Position numbers and translations under genes: made by a program. Below are positions 45,492 to 57,100 of a stretch of 64,000 nucleotides of DNA, piece after piece. The stretch spans positions 74,607,617 to 74,671,616 of the forward strand of contig NC_087063.1 of the NCBI RefSeq assembly GCF_963678635.1. Direction: 5' to 3'. The notes beneath the pieces were generated by a model, which was not told the DNA's origin, did not search any database, and saw only the letters and a list, made by a program, of their open reading frames with translations. The DNA comes from Symsagittifera roscoffensis (Eukaryota; Xenacoelomorpha; Acoela; Convolutidae). Positions within the stretch are counted from its first letter, which is position 1, and each line of letters opens with the position of its first letter.

Positions 45492-46919
45492 ATGAGTCAA
45501 ATTTCTTGGGGTTTATCCCAACAGAATCGGCGAACGCTTGTAATCGGTGGCCACGAGTTTACGAAAAAACAGGAAACAAAGAATGGAAACATTCACTGGA
45601 AGTGTTCAAGATGGGGGTCCCATAAATGCAAAACGACAGCAATAACCAGAGAAAACGATCTTATTTCCTGTAGAAATGAGCACACGCACGAAGTATTTCC
45701 TGGTCGTTCGGATGCAAGGCTTCTCGTGCAGAAAATGAAACAGGACACAAAAATACAGCAAGTACCAGTCAACAGCATAATTATAGCAAACGGCCTGCAG
45801 TCTGTCTCCGAAGAAAAAGCAGTTCAGTTAGCTCTTCCTTGCCGGTCGGCTATTAACCGGGCCCTCAATCGACAGAAGGTAAATGATAGACCCACGATGC
45901 CGCCAATTGTCGACAGACATTTTGAAGTGCCAAAGCAACATGAGGATTTTTGCGTCTTCGATAGCGGCATTGAAGATCCAGAAAGGGTGTTGATTTTTGG
46001 AGATCGGGACAATATCCAGAGTTTGATATTACATCGAGATGTTTGGCTGTGTGATGGAACGTTCAAAGTTTGCCCGATTCAATTTTATCAACTCTACACC
46101 ATCCACATTCAACTCGCTGGCTTTTACCCCCCCTGCATTTATGCACTGTTGCCCAACAAAACAGAACACACTTACAAAAAGCTACTGAAGGGGTTATCAG
46201 CCATCACCGAAAACCACGAGCCTCACCGCATTCTCCTCGATTTTGAACGTGCAGCACTTAACGCTTTCGCTAGTCACCATACCGGAGCGTTGCTGAAAGG
46301 CTGCTATTTTCACTTATGTCAAGCGTTCAACCGGAAAATAAACGAAGTGGGCCTGAAGCGACTGTACGAAACTAATCATGATCTCAATTTGTCATTGCGC
46401 TTAATTCCAGCTCTAAGTTTCGTACCAGTTGAAATGGTCAATGCTGCTTTTGACTTGGTCATTGAGGAAATCGAAAATGTGTCGGACAAATTTGATCTTG
46501 ACGACAATATCACTCAAAAACTTGATGAGGTAGCCTCATACTTTCAGCGCACCTACATCAAAGGCGAAACCATCGGAAGGAATTCTCGCGAACCTCTCTT
46601 CCCAGTAAACCTTTGGAATCATTCCGAAGAAGCAGCTGCTGGGTTAATAAGGACAACAAATGCTGTAGAAGGCTGGCATCTTGGCGTTGCTACTCTCTTC
46701 AAAGGAAACCACCCATCCGTTCACACCTTTCTGGAACAAATCAAACTGGATGCTGCAAATCAGAAATTTAATATAATGAAAGCAATGGGAGGAAACAGCA
46801 ACCCCAGTCGAAAGAAGTACAGGGAATTGAACGAGAAAGTGAAAAACATTTGCAACAATTTTAACAAAGATTCTATTTTAACCTATTTGTATTCTCTCGC
46901 GCAATTAAGTCATTCCTAA
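45492..46919 (+). CDS. MULE transposase with FLYWCH-type zinc finger
   Basis: A 475-residue intronless frame from ATG to TAA that catalyses element excision and insertion in the nucleus. Residues 17-68 form a FLYWCH/WRKY-like DNA-binding zinc finger (C38 in HWKCSRW, C46 in HKCKTTA, H64 and H66 in NEHTH). Residues about 180-275 match the MULE transposase fold: D188 in VWLCDGTFKV, LAGFYPPCIYALLPNKTEHT, D250 in ILLDFERAALNAF and the CYFHLCQA motif at 271-278. The third catalytic residue is likely E393 in TTNAVEGWHLG. No stop, frameshift or missing catalytic residue is seen, so the copy could be active or recently so. The start ATG lies 270 bp inside the left minisatellite. Family assignment is firm; activity is inference. 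Confidence 0.9.
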   Translation: MSQISWGLSQQNRRTLVIGGHEFTKKQETKNGNIHWKCSRWGSHKCKTTAITRENDLISCRNEHTHEVFPGRSDARLLVQKMKQDTKIQQVPVNSIIIANGLQSVSEEKAVQLALPCRSAINRALNRQKVNDRPTMPPIVDRHFEVPKQHEDFCVFDSGIEDPERVLIFGDRDNIQSLILHRDVWLCDGTFKVCPIQFYQLYTIHIQLAGFYPPCIYALLPNKTEHTYKKLLKGLSAITENHEPHRILLDFERAALNAFASHHTGALLKGCYFHLCQAFNRKINEVGLKRLYETNHDLNLSLRLIPALSFVPVEMVNAAFDLVIEEIENVSDKFDLDDNITQKLDEVASYFQRTYIKGETIGRNSREPLFPVNLWNHSEEAAAGLIRTTNAVEGWHLGVATLFKGNHPSVHTFLEQIKLDAANQKFNIMKAMGGNSNPSRKKYRELNEKVKNICNNFNKDSILTYLYSLAQLSHS

Positions 46920-47076
46920 CTCAGTTTATTTTAACAAACTTTGTGAATTTTTCAAAAATTCGATTTAATTTCTTTAAAAAATACACTTTTTGAGGTTCCC
47001 GTGGCCGTAGAGGGCTGAAATTTTGGGAGGTAATAGAGGCCAATACCAAAAGAATTTTACCTTCTCCCTCACCCCG

Positions 47077-47110
47077 CCCCCCAGTACCGCCTTGGCCTGG
47101 TACTGGGGGG
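47077..47110. repeat. GC-rich 12-bp stem hairpin downstream of the transposase
   Basis: CCCCCCAGTACC (47077-47088) and GGTACTGGGGGG (47099-47110) are perfectly complementary around a 10-nt loop. In very AT-rich DNA it stands out. It lies 160 bp after the transposase stop and could act in 3'-end formation or be a repeat remnant. Confidence 0.75.
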
Positions 47111-47502
47111 TCTACCCCTCCTTTTGTGATCAACTAGTCAAACCCTCAGTAATTTTCGAATTTCATTCAAAATTTGACTTCTTGGTGTTTTGATCTTTCG
47201 AGCTTTTGATTTTCAAACACAAGCATTATCCGCTACGCTATGTCGACTTGATGTGATATGACTTTTGCTTGTTTAAGAAATAGCCGCAACGCATTTCTAT
47301 AGCAACATTGGATTAAAATTTCTGTTCGTTCATGCTTTGAACTCATTTCCATTTTGAACGCGCAAGTTTTACGTTGCTTTGATAATTTGTTCACGTGCGT
47401 CAATTGTTCTTTGATCATAATTAATGGTTCTTTGATTTGTTCGGAAATATACTGTTTCGGATTCTTCAAGAGGATGGGGTAAGTTTCAATTGCTTTAATT
47501 AT

Positions 47503-47602
47503 AGGGTAGAATGGTATAGGGTAGATTGGTATAGGGTAGATTGGTATGTAGGATAGAATAGTATAGGGTAGATTAGCATAGGGTAGATTGGAATAGGGTA
47601 GA
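47503..47602 (+). repeat. Right terminal minisatellite of the MULE, inverted orientation
   Basis: About seven units of agggtagattggtat with variants (GTAGGATAG, AGCAT, GGAAT), the reverse complement of the left array. Confidence 0.85.
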
Positions 47603-47614
47603 ATGTCATGGAAC

Positions 47615-48130
47615 CTCGAAAAGTACCCACCTAAATTTGAGTTGTTGGTTTCAATGAGTAGAACGGGTTGTGGTTAGCTCTGCTGCATAAGCTGGTAAGA
47701 CTAAGATTTCTTTCTCAAAAAGTTATGACCCTCGGAAAAGCATATCTGATTTTTTGACCGTTTTTTTGAAAATTTTTGTTTTTTCTCGAAAACTACCCTC
47801 CGAAATCTGAGATATTGGTTTCAATGGGTAGAACGAGTTGTGGAAAGCTTCCTGCTCAAACAATTTTGCCCAATTTTTTTACCCAAAAAGTTATGATCCT
47901 CGGAAAAGTCAATGTTTTGATTTCTTGTCCGTGTTTTGAAAATTTTTGACTTTTCTCGAAAACTAACCTCCAAAATCTGAGATATTGGTTTCAATAGGTA
48001 GAACGAGTTGTGGGCAGCTCTCCTGTGTAAACAATTTCGCCCCATTTTTTTACTCAAAAAGTTATGACTCTCGGAAAAGTCAATGTTTTGATTTCTTGTC
48101 CGTGTTTTGAAACTTTTCGACTTCTCGAAA
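47615..48130 (+). repeat. Tandem repeat of about 170 bp, right block
   Basis: Three full units plus a partial. The start motif CTCGAAAA(C/G) occurs at 47615, 47784, 47954 and 48124, a period of 169-170 bp. Units share AAATCTGAGATATTGGTTTC, GGTAGAACGAGTTGTGG, ATGATCCTCGGAAAAGTCAA and TTGATTTCTTGTCCGTG. The last two units are about 90% alike. Short minus-strand frames here are by-products of the repeat. Confidence 0.85.
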
Positions 48131-48546
48131 ACAAATCAATTTGATATCAACGGTTTATTCAAGGAAAGAAGTTGTGAGAAGCCTCCGTGAATACGCGTTA
48201 AAGTTTCAACAAAAAGTATTTTTCTGGGAAAGTTCTAAAATCACAAAAATGTTCATTCATTTTTTGATAGAGCAACAACTAAAGTTTGGGAGATTCCAAA
48301 TTCTTAATTTGTTGAAATTACCTACTTCATCCCGCATCAGTACAAAAAATTCAAAAATTATCAAACAGGTACCTCCAGCTTTAGCTGGTCCTCTATTTTT
48401 TCACTCTAAATCAGGTATCACCGGGGCAGATTAAGTGCGATCGGGTGAACGTGCCCTAAAAAAATTTCCAAAGTCCTCTAAAACAGTCTTTGGTTTTTAG
48501 AATATTAACGCGGCGCTGAAAGCTTTTCTATAATGGGTCTCTATGA

Positions 48547-48748
48547 TGTTTGGAGGGAGCTCGAAAGATCTTTCGGTCGACCTAAAAATTTCCTTAAAAT
48601 TTTCGAGAAAAAGTGTTAGGAAATTTTTGTTTTAGAAATGGATTTTATATGAACCACTAATCCGCTCTAAATGATCTGTAAGAGTTTTTCTCGAAAATTG
48701 CAATGACATTTTTAGGTTGACCGAAAGATCCTTCGAGCTCTCCAACAT
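48547..48748. mobile_element. Foldback (snapback) element with about 70-bp arms
   Basis: The left arm 48547-48619 (TGTTTGGAGGGAGCTCGAAAG, CTTTCGGTCGACCTAAAAAT, AATTTTCGAGAAAAAGTGTTA) is the imperfect reverse complement of the right arm 48679-48748. The inner spacer of about 59 bp is AT-rich. It is non-coding, probably a MITE of unknown class. Confidence 0.75.
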
Positions 48749-48749
48749 A

Positions 48750-51138
48750 AGCGGTGCATCATTCGCTCGATATTAGCCATCGAATGTTTGTCAAAAACAT
48801 TCTCCGAACATGCCGTATTTCATTCGGATTTTTTGTATTCTGGATATGATCTCCAGTAAGTGCTGCTCTTTTCTGTTAAAAACGTTTTCAACTGAGCAGA
48901 AAACACGCTCAGACTCATCAAAGCAGCTTCAGTGTGTTACTAGCTTTGTTGCTTTGTCGCTCGCTAGACAAGTCAATTAAGTCAATTACTTAAAAAAACT
49001 CAATATCACGCATGTCTAATAGAACAGAACGTTCGCGGAAGCTATCGACGTTTTTTCTCAAACGATCGTTGGATTATTCGGTTGCACCACTAGAGCGGAC
49101 AATATAAGTGAGTCGTTCCTCATTTCGACGATTAACACGTCTTTTTACATTTGCCATCGCAAGTGTTATAATCGGGAACTAGTCTTTTTCTCGTAAACAA
49201 CTTTTCTTTTATAAAGCTGTATGAAATTGAACTAGCTTCTCGTTGAATCTCAACATTTCAACTAATTTGTCTGGAGGTAACGCGGTTGCCTTTTCACTTT
49301 ACTGTAATTTGTAAATTTACTACTCCTATATTTTACTTTTTTTCCTTGAAAGCTTTTTCGGCCAGACTGGTTTGAATATCAATAGTCTTTTGTTATATCG
49401 GCATAGTCGCATAATTTTTTATCGTTTAAAGGGCAAAATAGTATTTAGTTTTTTTAATTTTTCTGGTCATTTGTGTTGTATTAGTTCAAAGTCTTAAAAC
49501 TTGATCGCTCATAAAATTTTCTTGACAACTTCTTATGGCGTTTTTTTCCGCTCAATGGGATTATACCGAGGTATTGTCAGTTTAATGGCAGCTCGGTAAA
49601 TAATAAAAGCTTATTTAAAGCCGGTGTTTCTGTTTCCTGGTTGTTTTTCTGAAAATGATTTTTTCACTTTTTCGAGAAGACATTTCCAATTTGTCATTTT
49701 TTCAGCATATGTTATTTCCGTCTCATTTTCCATTCTTTAGCTAGTATTGCTACGCCGGCGTTGTTTTGTAAATAATATCGTACTTAATGATTAGCAACTG
49801 GCAATGTGTTAGCATAACGGTCGAGGAAGGAAACTGTTTTTCCTAATGAATTTTGATTAAAAATGGTAATCTAAGACAAATCAATTTTTCCAAATAAATG
49901 AATTTGATAAAGAAAAAATTCTTAAATGCCTCAGCTTTTGTTTTAGGGTTGCATTACTTATCTCGTTTTTATATCCATGGCAAAATAATTTTATCAATCG
50001 GTAACTAGACTTTTTTCCCGTAAACAACTTTTCTTACAAATTTTCAAGTTGTTGAAGACATTTGGGGTCTTTTTTTTTTGCTATATTCTTCATCAGATCA
50101 ACTCCACTTAATTGGTTATAGTTTTGGCTATTGAGTTCCAAATTTGCTTAGCAGTTGCATAATTTCACTTGCGAGAGCAAGCGACTTAAATCGGAGATTA
50201 GAATTTTTCCCGGTAAACAACTTTTAAATTTCTGCGGACATGCTTGATTCTGACATGGTAAAAGGCTGACATGTTTAATTGCTTCAAAATTCAATTTAAG
50301 CTATTTTTTTAGTTTATGCGGGTAGTAGTTACGTATTCAAATATAATTATCGAAAAAATTTTGATTTTTTTTGGATGCGGTTTGCGTCCTAATTTCTGTC
50401 GCCTGATTTTCCTTTTTTTCATATGAAATTTATTATCTGGTAAGCTTTTCAAGCGGTTCTTTTTCAAAGCTGGTTTTTTTTTTAATTTTTGATTCAAACA
50501 GTTTTTTAATACAATCGAAAGTTGCTCTGTAGTTTTTTAACTTTTCAACTGATTTTTAGTAATTGTTTTTTGATTTTTTTTTTCATTTAAACGGATTCGT
50601 CTTATGTTATATCGGCTTAGTCAACTTATGCTGCGTAGTTTAACGTGCGATTTTTTCCTGTTTCAGGAGAGATGGGTCGTAAAAATTTTGATGTTCGAAG
50701 TTTTATAGCTTTTATAGTTTTTTGTCTACAGTTTCCTTTCCGGCTTAACGAGGTTCAGCCTAATTTTTTTTGCCTTAGTTGACGCTCGGTTGTTTATTCA
50801 TGATGCTTGTTAAGGCTGTTTATTAACATCGTGCGAGACAAAGGTATCAATTTTCAGCCTACTTTTTTTTGAAAAATATACACTTCCGCCTGAAACTTTG
50901 AGTGGTGATCAAGTTATTTATTCTCGATATATTTGTGCTTTTATACTTCACAGCAAAAAATGACGCGTTCAATCACATCATGTGAAAGTGCACTGAAAAC
51001 AAAAATTTTAAAATGTGTGTCTGCGCGCTTGATGTTTTGTGTGAAGGGAGAAGGGAGTAGTCAGACGCCAAATTTTGTTCCGATAAAAGAGTTTTTGTAT
51101 CAAACTAAATAAATATATGAATCTAATTCAATTAAGTT
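48750..51138. other. Repeat-rich non-coding region
   Basis: No gene was recognised. It holds three copies of the dispersed motif TTTTTCCCGTAAACAACTTTT (about 49184, 50010, 50203), degenerate TATATCGGC(A/T)TAGT tracts (about 49396 and 50613) and a possible AATAAA for the minus-strand gene at about 50917-50922 (tttatt on the plus strand). Confidence 0.5.
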
Positions 51139-54100
51139 TCAAAATTGAGTTCCAGGTCTGGCTGCGTTTGAGCACTGGAAGTGGTATCTCCTCTTTGGCT
51201 CTTTAATGATTTCCTCTTTTTCATCAATGGGAGGGAAGGTGATGTTTTTGAACCCCTGGGTCCGTTTTGTCTTTTCAACATGGTACCTGGAAACGGCTAA
51301 ATAATTTAGTTGGCCTGCTTTTTGTTTTTAGCTCATTGCTATTATTTTCAAAAAATTTAGAGATTTTTTTCATACTGCTTTTGGTTTCTTTGAGCCCTAA
51401 TAGCTTATGCGGAATATTCCATAAATCTAGAGCGGAATGTTCCAGAAATGCAAAAAGTTTATTATAGCTATTGATTCGACTGATCTTAAAAAATTCGGTT
51501 CTATATTTTTATTTTTAAAGCGAAGCCTATTTTGTGAGGTAATTTGATGGTTATTTGGAAGTATTCGTTTGAAAATAAAAAGTCAAGCTTGGCATCCTAC
51601 TGACCAGCAATGGATTAATGGAGGGATCCGATGCCCCTCCTCAGAGATTCAACTTCCTGGCCAACCAAATGATCCCCCTTTATTACTTATTTTACAACAT
51701 CTAATATCCGCAGACCCTGCCTTAAATTGTTTCAAAGGCGACTTCGGCGCCCGCGCGCTTATATACTAATTTTCAGACGACACTTTTGGACTGTTTTTTC
51801 GAAAATTCACCTGCGACAGCAAATTTTAGAACAATAGGGTCTTCCCATAAAACTTCCCTGAAGCGCGATAAACTAATTAGCAAAACGAAAAAAGAATGAC
51901 CTAAAATGGACATATAACCTACGCACGTTCAATTCGTTCAACGTTTACCTTCGTTCCTTGAGGTAGTTGACAGATTTAGTCTGATGTGCCTCTGGTTCCA
52001 CTGCTACTCGTTGTTTAACAGGGAAGAAGTCATCGGGCAGAAGGAATGTCCGATCAAGAACAAATCCATCCCCATCCTCCAATGAAAGTTAAAATGCATC
52101 TTATGTTATAAAATCCTTTAAGGTATTAAGACCCTATTTGACCTATTAAATATGCCTTCGAGTCTTCTATGTAAATGAAATGATAAAGTTATTTAAATCG
52201 GGTTGCTTTCGGGAGGATCCGGATAACGTAAACCGGATAATTGTCATCAAAGATTATTTTGCTTGCGATTTGCAGTCGTAATCAAATGGGAAACGACTTC
52301 TTTTTCAAGAAACAAAATCGTGAACAGAAAATTTTTGCATCTTCGCCATTGCGATAAGAATTTTTCCCGTAATTTACTTCAAGAATTGCCGAACTTAGAA
52401 ATGGAAAGTTACTCATCTCATTTACGGTGCTGATTTAAATTGTCCGGACACAGCGCATAAACGTGAAGTTAAAAATGTGCTTTTCTCACATTGGGTTGAC
52501 ATAAGGAAAAAAATGATGCAGTCATAAGCTTGTGTGATAGTATGAAATCATTTTTTTCCTACCTAAGTCGCAAATATTAATGCGACGCAAATATTGTTGC
52601 GACAAAATGTGATTAATTTGATCAATAACCAGCTTTTAAGTACAGCCGATGCTAAGGATATTAACACAGACTATTATATTACAAATAGCTCTTAGCTTCA
52701 AGGTATTATGGATCTGTAGCGTAGAGGTAGGAATGAGACCAGCAACAAAATGGGAGGGTTCGAAACTGGGCAGGGTCGGATGTTTTTAATAAACTTTTTC
52801 GTATTTTAGTTAAAATGCGTTCGCTCTATTAATTGAAGCTTGTTAGTTGGATTCTTTTTTCAAATTGACTGGTGATCGAATTTTAGCTTTTTTAATAAAA
52901 GAAAACAAGTTACAAAACCTAAATGAGCCTTCAATTCGTTTCTTGACGTTTAATCACTGAATCATTAGGTCATCTCTGTTATTTCGTCAACAACAGTCAC
53001 TTTTTGGTGATCGAAATTGAATTTTGAATTATTTTTTTTAAATTAGTTTTTTTTTAAATTTTATTATTAATTTATTAATTTACCAGTCGGCATTTTACAT
53101 AATCCGCTTTTCAAAATTTCTATTCGCTATGATTGGTGCAAAAAGTTTCGGCTTTAAGGTTGTTTGATTAGTAAAAAATTAGTGTGAGTTACTCCGTTTG
53201 GGGAGAAATAAACATCATTCAAGACAACTCGAAAAAATTCGTTTTATTTTTTTTCTACCTAAGTCATTTTTTACCTACCTAAGTCGCAAATATTAATGCG
53301 ACGCAAATATTGTTGCGACAAAATGTGATTAATTTGATCAATAACCAGCTATTAAGTACAGCCGATGCTAAGGATATTAACACAGACTATTATATTACAA
53401 ATAGCTCTTAGCTTCAAGGTATTATGGATCTGTAGCGTAGAGGTAGGAATGAGACCAGCAACAAAATGGGAGGCTTCGAAACTGGGCAGGGTCGGATGTT
53501 TTTAATAAACTTTTTCGTATTTTAGTTAAAATGCGTTCGCTCTATAAATTGAGGCTTGTTATTTGGATTCTTTTTTTCAAATTGACTGGTGATCGAATTT
53601 TAGCTTTTTTAACAAAAGAAAACAAGTTACAAAACCTAAATGAGCCTTCACTTCGTTTCTTGACGTTTAATCACTGAATCATTAGGTCATCTCTGTTATT
53701 TCGTCAACAACAGTCATTTTTTGGTGATCGAAATTGAATTTTGAATTATTATTTTTTTTAAATTAGTTTTTTTTTAATTTTATTATTAATTTATTAATTT
53801 ACCAGTCGGCATTTTACATAATCCGCTTTTCAAAATTTTTATTCGCTATATTTGGTGCAAAAAGTTTCGGCTTTAAGGTTGTTTGATTAGTAAAAAATTA
53901 GTGAGTTACTCCGTTTGGGGAGAAATAAACATCATTCAAGACAACTCGAAAAAATTCGTTTTATTTTTTTTTCGAACTCTTCTTTTCTTATTTTCTGTCG
54001 GCTAGCTCCGCTTCGTTTCCCCATGAGTAAATATTATTGGGTTTTGATTTTTGAACATCTCTAATTGCGATCATCTGCTTAAATACTCCTACATTATGTG

Positions 54101-57100
54101 ACGTTTTTATCACGATTTTTGGTTTTGTTAAAATTTTCGGAAAGGTAGTTTATAGAATATGCATTTTACTAGCTTTTTCGATTGCTCTCTGCATCTTGTT
54201 GGGGAACCTGACTGGGTGAGGAGGAAGGTCTTCGTACAGTCGCTGGTACATACTCGCCACCTGACAACAACACAAAGATTATCTAGATACTTTTGACGTC
54301 TTATGCTACCAAGTTAAATTATTTTTCGCTTTTGTGATAACATGGGTCCTATGGTTATATACTAAAAGTCTTTCTGTTTTTGCAAGGGGAGCTTGTGTTA
54401 TAGAAGGAAAAAAAACTGGAATCAAATATGCACTTTTTTGTCTGCAGCTTTTTTGTACAGTTAGTATTTCACGATTGTAAACAGCATGAGATATCGACTA
54501 CATTCGTTTGAGCCCATTTGTGTTTTAAGCAGGCGCGTTTATCCAGGTTCTCATTCGCTGTGGTTGGTATTCAGCATTAAAATTAGAGTTCACTAATAGG
54601 TCGGGGAATGAGTCCGCATGGCGTTGGAGGTTCTTGTTTGAGGCGAAGGCATCTTAATAGCATCTTCGTTTGGCCGTTTATTGTCGGAGAGCGTAATTTG
54701 CTAGTCATTTAATTCAAGGAAGTTAAAGAGAATTTCAAAGAAGTCCTTTCGTCCAGATAGAAATTTGAGCGTGATCTAATTTAGAGATTTTAACGAAAAT
54801 AACTAGACTTAAAAATGGAAATTTACTTGTCTATTAAATAATAAACTTGTTAAGCGTTTTGCTGAGGTTTTAGCACTGAAAGCGTAGTTTTGGGCAGCCA
54901 ACTTTACCTAAAAACATATTGGAATAAACTGGAAGCAAGACAAAATGATGCCGTGCGCATAGCCACAGGATGCGTTGCCTGCACATTTCTTCGGTAGATG
55001 ATCAGAGGTGTGAACCGCAATGCAGTCCAATAAAGGCTCACGTTATGTTATTGGCATCTTAGAATGCACTTCATATTAAACCACAAATCAGTCATCCATG
55101 CCAGGAACCAGTATTTGGATCAAAACGAGGGGACAGTAAAAGTTGGAAGAATAGACAGTATGAATAGGGAAGAACAAGTGAGACTGACGCAACTAAGAAT
55201 CGGGCTTTGCTGTTCGTTGCGGCATTATATTTTATATTTGTCGCGGATCTTGTGTTGTGTTAGTTGCGGCATCATATTTGGTTTTTATCTTCAATTTTGT
55301 TCTCCCATCTAGTTTATGGAAAATTTGATTTTGCATTTGTACTAGGAGTGCATTTTTTGGGATTCCTAAGCCTGATTTTTTTTCAGTCCCTTAGGCTAAT
55401 GGGTTATTTTTTATTTCTTTCTACAAATATTTAATATGCTATTAATATCCATTCAAAACAAACAAAGTTTATTTTCTGTTTTCTATTGTTAATAATAGTT
55501 TTATTGTGGTTCTATGCTAACTTCGCAGCGACCGGATTCTGTAAAGCATAAACTTAAAAAAATAGAATTGAAACTAAAGACTTCTAATATTTTTCAAATA
55601 AATAGTCTCAACGGTGCGATTCTGTTCCTAAAAACTCTTTGAACTATTCACCGAAGATTTCGAGAAGCCAGTTTTCTGAGAGGCTCTTCGTAATAGTTTG
55701 CGGCTAGAGGTTGTTTGTAGAACGCTGTCGTGCATTGAGCTTTGCGCTTGGATTTAAAAATTCGTTCAGGATTTGAAAACAAATCAAAACTACTATACCG
55801 GTTTTACTTCATTAAATGAGCCAATCTAACATCGTCCACTCCCCAAAAGAAATTTAAGAGGTAGCCGAATGATATTAGCTGGCTCTACGTTAGAAATTTT
55901 GGACAATCAGAATGTAGTTTTTTGCTAACAAATGTAGCCAGTTGCTGTACAAATTTCATTTTCAATTTTTTCTTCATAGTGGCTTTTGTCTCGTTTCTGG
56001 CTAGCTTGTCATTTTATTTTGTCCTGCATCGTGAATGGTCCGAAACTCCACTTCACCTCTATTAAATAAATAATTCTGATTGGCTAATTACCCTTGCGAT
56101 AAGCCAGGTTATTACAATCGGGCCTAGATTTTTTCCCGTAAATAACTTTGTTCACAGGATCTCCAATTTCAGAGGCTCTCTACTTATAGAAGATCTCAGC
56201 GCTTTTAGGTTGCACTCTGAACAGCGCTATTAAGTAATTCTGTGTCTAGAACTGGCAAAAGTTTTCAGATTTAAATATATTTTTTATAGGCTTTATGGAT
56301 TTTTTTATTTTTCTGGATCGTTTTTTTTTGGTGCATGTTTTGTGATTTATTTTTTCGGTCTTAAAGTGTGCGTTATTGCTATCAAGCATTTTAGCGCCAT
56401 AAATATGTTTAGGCAATTTCATTTTAATCCATTCAAGGTGATGATGGCGCACAGAGGATTATTTAAATGTCAAAAGCTATTTGAAAAAAAAAAAACCATT
56501 CATTTCGAGAAATTTTTTCCCGCAATTTTGACTGTTTAGTCTACAAAGGTATTTGGTAAATGATGCAAAAGATTCAAGGTTCTTGTGGTTTTTGATTAAA
56601 ATTTTTTGAAATGTTTTTTGTTCTTTTGTTTTTTCATTTTTAATTTTTCCTATTCGGGTGTCTTTTTTGTTACCTATTTTTTGTTGTGATTCAGCTCTCT
56701 TACCCTTGCGTATTAACTTCGTATTTGATAAAATTGATATAATTAAGTCCTTTAGGTAGCAATTATTTTTCATGTTTTTATAGGATTTGTGGAAAATCTT
56801 CTCTGTGGCAATGGGTTGTAAATTTTGTATTTAAATTTTCATTTTCCAATTTTGTTATTTTATTTTGGTTTTAGTTTATTGCAAGCCTTTGATATTTCCC
56901 TTTGATATCAACCCGTATGTTCCTAATGGTCATGCGGTTTTTTGATTCCAAGACTTTTATTTAAGTTTCTAAGTAAATTTTGGAATTTTTGGATAATGAT
57001 TTTTTCTCATTTTCATCTGTTAGTTATGAGAAGGAAATGAATGTTGTTTGTTGCGCATGAATCTGAATCTTTCTTATCTTATAGGATTTTTTTTGAAATG

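Larger units (their letters stand above)
45086..47612 (+). mobile_element. Mutator-like (MULE) DNA transposon, apparently complete
   Basis: About 2.5 kb with an intact transposase gene (45492-46919) between inverted arrays of a 15-bp minisatellite (left about 45099-45222, right about 47503-47602). The ends GGCAGGACAATCTACCCTAT (left) and the reverse complement of ATAGGGTAGAATGTCATG (right) match well. A direct repeat gaacctcgaaaag lies outside both ends (45073-45085 and 47611-47623), a possible target-site duplication; because the host is itself a repeat this could be coincidence. The element splits the 170-bp tandem repeat. Confidence 0.75.

Noticed and set aside
45099-47602. CRISPR-like or telomeric repeat arrays
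   Set aside because: The 15-bp units have no unique spacers and flank a transposase in inverted orientation; this is eukaryotic DNA. They are transposon terminal minisatellites.
48780-48925. Minus-strand stretch resembling a hAT transposase C-terminus (ESERVFSA)
   Set aside because: Only one short similarity, with a frameshift and a stop nearby; not enough to call an element.
51569-51769. 66-codon plus-strand frame
   Set aside because: It lies in the intron between two well-supported minus-strand exons and has no recognisable motif.
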